A stretch of 64,000 nt of DNA from Podocnemis expansa (taxonomy: Eukaryota; Chordata; Testudines; Podocnemididae). Shown here piece by piece: positions 59,999 to 64,000 of the stretch (within the stretch, counting starts at the first letter, position 1; every line of letters begins with the position of its first letter). The notes under the pieces are model-generated. The model saw nothing but the letters and a program-made list of their open reading frames with translations. It was not told the DNA's origin and did not search any database. The DNA lies in contig ML681963.1 of NCBI GenBank assembly GCA_007922195.1, positions 57,271,586-57,335,585 on the forward strand. The letters run 5' to 3'. Both the position numbers and the translations under genes were made by a program.

Positions 59999-61693
59999 TT
60001 AACTGTCAGACACTTCCTCTTCCTCCTCATCCTCTGGTTTCCTGTCCACCTCAGATGTGTCTGAAGATTCATGGAGAAGGACATATTCCCTGCTGCTGAA
60101 TCCAAACTTCAGCACATCCTTTTCCTTCAATTCGTAGTAGCGGTGAGGTTCAATTCGTTGGTTATTTAGGAAAGTACCATTGCCAGAGCCAAGGTCAATG
60201 ATGTAAGGCTTCACTCTGCGGCCAACTGTGCCATCCGCACGGGTGTACTCCACAAGCCTGGCAAAAACAAAAGCAACCTTTTAAAATCATCATGAAAGGT
60301 ACTTTAAGAAGCCCCTTTATTCTTTTAATAAAAAGAAGGATGGATCTTTCAGAATAACCTCAAGATAGTTGCTATGCATCCATTTCCAAAAACATCATTA
60401 AGTACAGAAAGATTCCCCCCCCCCCCCCCAAAAAAAAAAGTGTGAGAGACAGCCTGCCTAAAAATCTCTCTCAAAAGAGATGGAGTTGGTTAAATGACTC
60501 TGCCATGTTTTGAACATTAAAAAATTCAAGATTAATAATATATAGATGGTTAAGCCAAAACAGATCATTAATTCTGTCAACAAACGGCAACTCTGCCTCC
60601 AGTATTGGACAATCCCTGCTGCTTCAAAGGAAAGTCAACTCTCCGTACTATAATGGATCAATGTGCCTTATAAACTTTACCTATCAAACGTGGTTACAAA
60701 TGTTATTCCAGTTCCTTTGTATGTCTAATTCTATTTTGAATAATGTTGTACTCTTTGCCTTATTTAAAGACTACTTATGGTTGGAATCTCTGCTAAAGAG
60801 CTATGCAGCTGTTTATAAAAAGTGGTTAATTCTGAAACAGAAGATAACTGAATAGATTTACTAGTTTGTTTGCAGAGGGTTTTGAACAACCCGCATGCCT
60901 TTCACTTCTAGCCTCCAGCAGAATCCCCTTGCCCAGGCAGGCATTATGAATAACACTTACCAATACTAACAAGGAGTCCTGTGGCACTTTTAAAGACCAA
61001 CAAATTTATTTATTGCATAAATAAATTTGTTGGTCTTTAGAAGTGCCACAGGACTCCTTGTTTTGCTGAACTAGACTAACACAGTTGCCCCTTTGGAACT
61101 TACCGATATTGAAACACAGCATGCTGTTTGGAGCAAGAGGGGTGGTCAATAGGAATATCTGCAATTCTTCGGTGCCTGCCCAGGAGGTAAGCACTCTGTC
61201 TGTGAATGTACATGACTGGGAGAACCTCATCATTCTTAAAAGGGTAGAGACGCCATCGTTTCTTTGGAACCCGAGCTTCCGGGGGCTCACTGTATTTAAT
61301 TACAACACCTCGGAAAGTGTTTGAATCCTCTAGGAGTGCACCAGACAGTTCAAAACTTGGTTTTTCCTTATTTGTTGGCTCTTTGTCTTTATTTTCACCA
61401 TCAGGCTTACCAAGGTCCAGAGTCTCTTTACCACTGTTTATTTCATTCTTCTGGCGATGCTCACGTCTTCGCTCATTATAAAATTCCCTCTCTGCTTGCT
61501 GCTCGTGGAGATTTTGGGCATCCCTCTCCCTCTCATAACCTCGACCGTCAGGCCTTTCATTGGGATTTTTCCTTCTCTTTGAATGATCTCGGTGTCTGTC
61601 TCTGTCACCATTTTTATCTCGTCTGTGTTCCTGCTCTGACTGATCTCTATGCTGTCGTTCCACATGACCTCTCCGCGAATGATCTTCTCGCTC
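59999..61693 (-). CDS. SNIP1: SNIP1, Smad nuclear-interacting protein 1, last two coding exons
   Basis: Nuclear FHA-domain protein of the spliceosomal RES/Bact complex, also reported to bind Smads, p300 and Drosha (family knowledge). Exons (minus): 61104-61693 (enters in phase 0 after acceptor attgttacag, leaves as CG|GTAAGT) and 59999-60257 (starts G after tttgccag, stop TAA at 59999-60001). The first exon holds the Arg/Glu/His-rich region (ERQHRDQSEQEHRRDKNGDR). It also has the start of the FHA domain: PPEARVPKKRWRLYPFKN, YLLGRHRRIADIPIDHPSCS and KQHAVFQYR. The second completes the FHA domain with RRVKPYIIDLGSGNGTFLNN and ends in an acidic tail, EDEEEEEVSDS, as in mammals. The upstream Ser/Lys-rich N-terminal exons are beyond the right edge. 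Confidence 0.96.
60968..61097 (-). repeat. Fold-back Cry-type SINE abutting the SNIP1 splice donor
   Basis: On the minus strand: the head (ttccaaaggggcaactgtg) begins right after GTAAG of the SNIP1 donor. The body folds back at 'tgcaa', giving near-perfect arms at 60967-61012 and 61018-61063. An 11-bp target duplication (tatYggtaagt, one mismatch) brackets the element, so the donor sequence exists twice: GTAAGT at 61103 and again at 60960. Confidence 0.9.
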
Positions 61694-61834
61694 CTGTAAC
61701 AATAAAAATCTTACAATGATCTATTTAGAATTAGGGACGACAGAAAACAGAGAACTTTATTTAGTCTTTAAATTTCAATTTAATACAAGACTATAGATAG
61801 AACAATCATCAAGTATGCAGGTTTTTAAAAATGG

Positions 61835-63185
61835 GGTACCGCAGGTTTTGGGTCCAGTTCTGTTCAATATTTTCATCAATGATTTAGATGATGGCATAGA
61901 GCAGGCATGGCCAAACTGTTGCTCGGGAGCCACATGTGGCTCTCAAATGAAAAATTGTGGCTCCCAGAAGAACGCCAGCAAATCAATTTAGGAAAGCAGC
62001 CCCAGCCTAGGAGTTCAGGTGGGGGTCAAGATGGTGGGGAGAAGTGTGGCATGGTCAGGATTTTAAAAAACTCGCCACTAGCCTGCAGTCTTCTACATCG
62101 AGCAGCAGCTAAGTTTTTACTGTTTAGGCCTAATTTTCATGGTAACCTTAAGTAACTGTTAGAATCTGACATTAGTAGGATTGATATTTGTCCACTTTTT
62201 ATGATACAATTAAAGTGTGCAATGAATTTTAAATTTAGTAGTTTTGGAGTAGGTACAAGTATATGGATCTAGGCCTCAGTGTGGCTCTCGAGTTCCATAA
62301 GTTTGGCCACCCCTGGTATAGAGAGTACACGTATGAAATTTGCAAATGATACCAAGCTTGGAGGAGTTGCAAGTGCTTTGGAGGACAGGATCAAATTTCA
62401 AAACGATTTGGACTAACTGGTGAAATGGTCTGAGGTAAACAGAAGGAAATTCAATAAAGACAAGTGCAAAGTACTCCACTTAGGAAAGAACACTCCCATT
62501 GCGCGCACACATATACAAAATGGGCAATGACTGCCTAGGAAAGAGTACTGCTCAAAGGTATCTGGGTGTCATAGTGGACCACAAACTAAGTATCAGTCAA
62601 CAGCGTAACACTGTTGCAAAAAAAAAAAAAAACCCATTCTCAGATGTATTAACAGGAGTATTATAAGTAAGACACAAGAAGTAATTCTTCCCCTCTACTC
62701 CGCCCTGATTAGGCCTCAACTGGAGTATTGTGTACAGTTCTGGGTGCCTCATTTCAGGAAAGATGTGGACAAACTGGAGAAAGTCCAGAGAAAAGCAACA
62801 CAAATGACTAGAGGTCCAGAATACTTGATGTATGAAGGAAGATTGAAAGAGCTGATTTGTTTAGTTTAGAAAAGAGACAGCTGAGAAGGGACATGATAAC
62901 AGTTTTCAAGTATCTAAGAGGCCATCATGAGGAAAAGTGAGAAAAATTGTTCTCCTTAACTGCTGATGACAGGACAAGAAGCAATGGCTTGGACATTAGG
63001 AAAAAACTCCTAACTGTCAGAGTGATTAACCACTGGAATAAGTTGCCACAGAATCTCCATCACTGGAAGTTTTTAAGAGCAGGTTAGAAAAGCACTATAA
63101 GATGGTTTAAGAGGGTATTTGGTCTAGTCAAAAGTGCAGGGGACTCGATAACCTTTCACAGTTCCTTCCAGGTTCTATGATTGTA
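61835..63185 (+). mobile_element. CR1 LINE 3' portion in a SNIP1 intron, with hAT inserted
   Basis: The plus strand encodes GVPQVLGPVLFNIFINDLDD followed, across the inserted hAT, by STRMKFANDTKLGGVA. The catalytic FADD reads FAND, so the reverse transcriptase is dead. It continues to a typical CR1 3' end (ccttccaggttctatgattg). It lies antisense to SNIP1. Confidence 0.9.
61902..62315. mobile_element. hAT (CAGGCATGGCCAAAC family) inside CR1
   Basis: 414 bp with ends caggcatggccaaac and gtttggccacccctg. Flanks gcatagag / gtatagag (7 of 8). The interior shares sequence with the 763-bp copy at 24128. Confidence 0.88.
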
Positions 63186-63862
63186 AGAAGCGTAAAGAAG
63201 AAAGTAAGTTTCAGGATGAACGATCAATATCAGGAGCTTTCACCGGTGCTTTAATGAAAAAGGGGACACACTGAGATTGTGTCAATGAACTTTTACGTGC
63301 CTTTTGTGTTGCAAGACCACCACTGCTAACTGCAGAATAGCATACTGGTGACTCTGTGCAACAATACAGTTCAACAGCAAAAAATCTTTCCTAAATCAGA
63401 CAACCTCACTTGTAAGTATCTGAAAGAAAATGATGATGCTTTAGTATGTAAACTGGTAGAACAAACTGATGGATATATGGTGTCTAGTCTGATTTTTTTT
63501 TTAATGAGTCTGCTTTCGGTCACTCAATTCTTGGCCTTTTGTTTTCATTCTTTTATTTCAAAGCAAATAAACCTGCACTGTTATGTGTTGATGTGACATC
63601 CATCCCCCATACTGACAGACATTTTGTTGATGTAGCAATGACTGGTGTGTTTGAGATGTACCAACCAACTTAGAAAACTGCAGTCACAACTAACAGAGAT
63701 TGTGCTTTCTACATGGCTAAGTCTGCACAGGAGATTAAATCCAATCAAAACTGGAGCTGCTACGCACTATCTGTCCTATGCACATGATTAACCTTGTCCT
63801 GTCAGCAGCTACTGAAACAGGAAAAAAAAGAAAGATGTGAAATCTTACATCATTGGATTGGG
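63186..63862. other. SNIP1 intron sequence, nothing recognised
   Basis: AT-rich unique sequence. No additional SNIP1 exon in the required phase was found. Confidence 0.45.
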
Positions 63863-64000
63863 CAGGGGCATCACTGGCCGGGGGAGGGACCCGGGGCATG
63901 GGCCTAGGCCCCGCCCCCAGGGCCAGGGCCAGGGGCTGTTGTGTTGCCAGGCCCCGCATCCCCGGCTGGTGACAGGGCCGGAAGCGGCCGCGGCCGGTGG
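63863..64000. mobile_element. Truncated hAT-like element at the window edge
   Basis: Starts caggggcatcactggccg, close to the end of the element at 42345 (caggggcgtcactggc). GC-rich interior runs off the window. Confidence 0.5.

Overview
The window reads as vertebrate nuclear DNA, most likely a cryptodire turtle or close relative. Genes are spliced with GT-AG introns. Coding exons are embedded in CR1 LINE fragments, MIR-type SINEs, SINEs resembling the turtle Cry (tortoise Pol III) family, and many non-autonomous hAT and Harbinger-like DNA transposons. Species was not determined.

Layout. (1) 72-6180, plus strand: the 3' part of ZC3H12A (Regnase-1/MCPIP1). It has four coding exons (PIN-like RNase domain, CCCH finger, proline/serine-rich tail) and a long 3'UTR carrying a SINE hairpin; the 5' exons lie left of the window. 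(2) About 6.2-31.7 kb: no convincing gene, only nested repeats. (3) 31806-35655, minus strand: a phase-consistent set of six exons for an unrecognised protein with a helical N-terminal part, a coiled coil, a Ser/Gly-rich linker and a C-terminal CAP-Gly-like domain. I know of no counterpart between ZC3H12A and MEAF6 in mammals, so this is the best candidate for something undescribed. (4) 36-43.6 kb: repeats and unassigned DNA. (5) 43.65-53.87 kb, minus strand: complete MEAF6, seven constitutive coding exons plus a 30-nt alternative microexon, with a CpG-island promoter. (6) 54-59.9 kb: spacer and probable SNIP1 3'UTR. (7) 59999-61693, minus strand: the last two coding exons of SNIP1, with the upstream exons beyond the right edge.

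The order ZC3H12A-MEAF6-SNIP1 matches human 1p34.3, which supports all three assignments. The three known genes do not form an operon or pathway. ZC3H12A is a cytoplasmic mRNA-degrading RNase, MEAF6 a histone acetyltransferase complex subunit, and SNIP1 a nuclear FHA-domain splicing and transcription regulator.

Three transposon patterns stand out. Every head-containing Cry-type SINE seen is a fold-back element with an antisense copy of its own body, and three are bounded by 11-12 bp target duplications. One of these duplicated a SNIP1 splice donor. Several Harbinger-like MITEs are built from 14-bp palindromes of the form TTAnnTCGAnnTAA.
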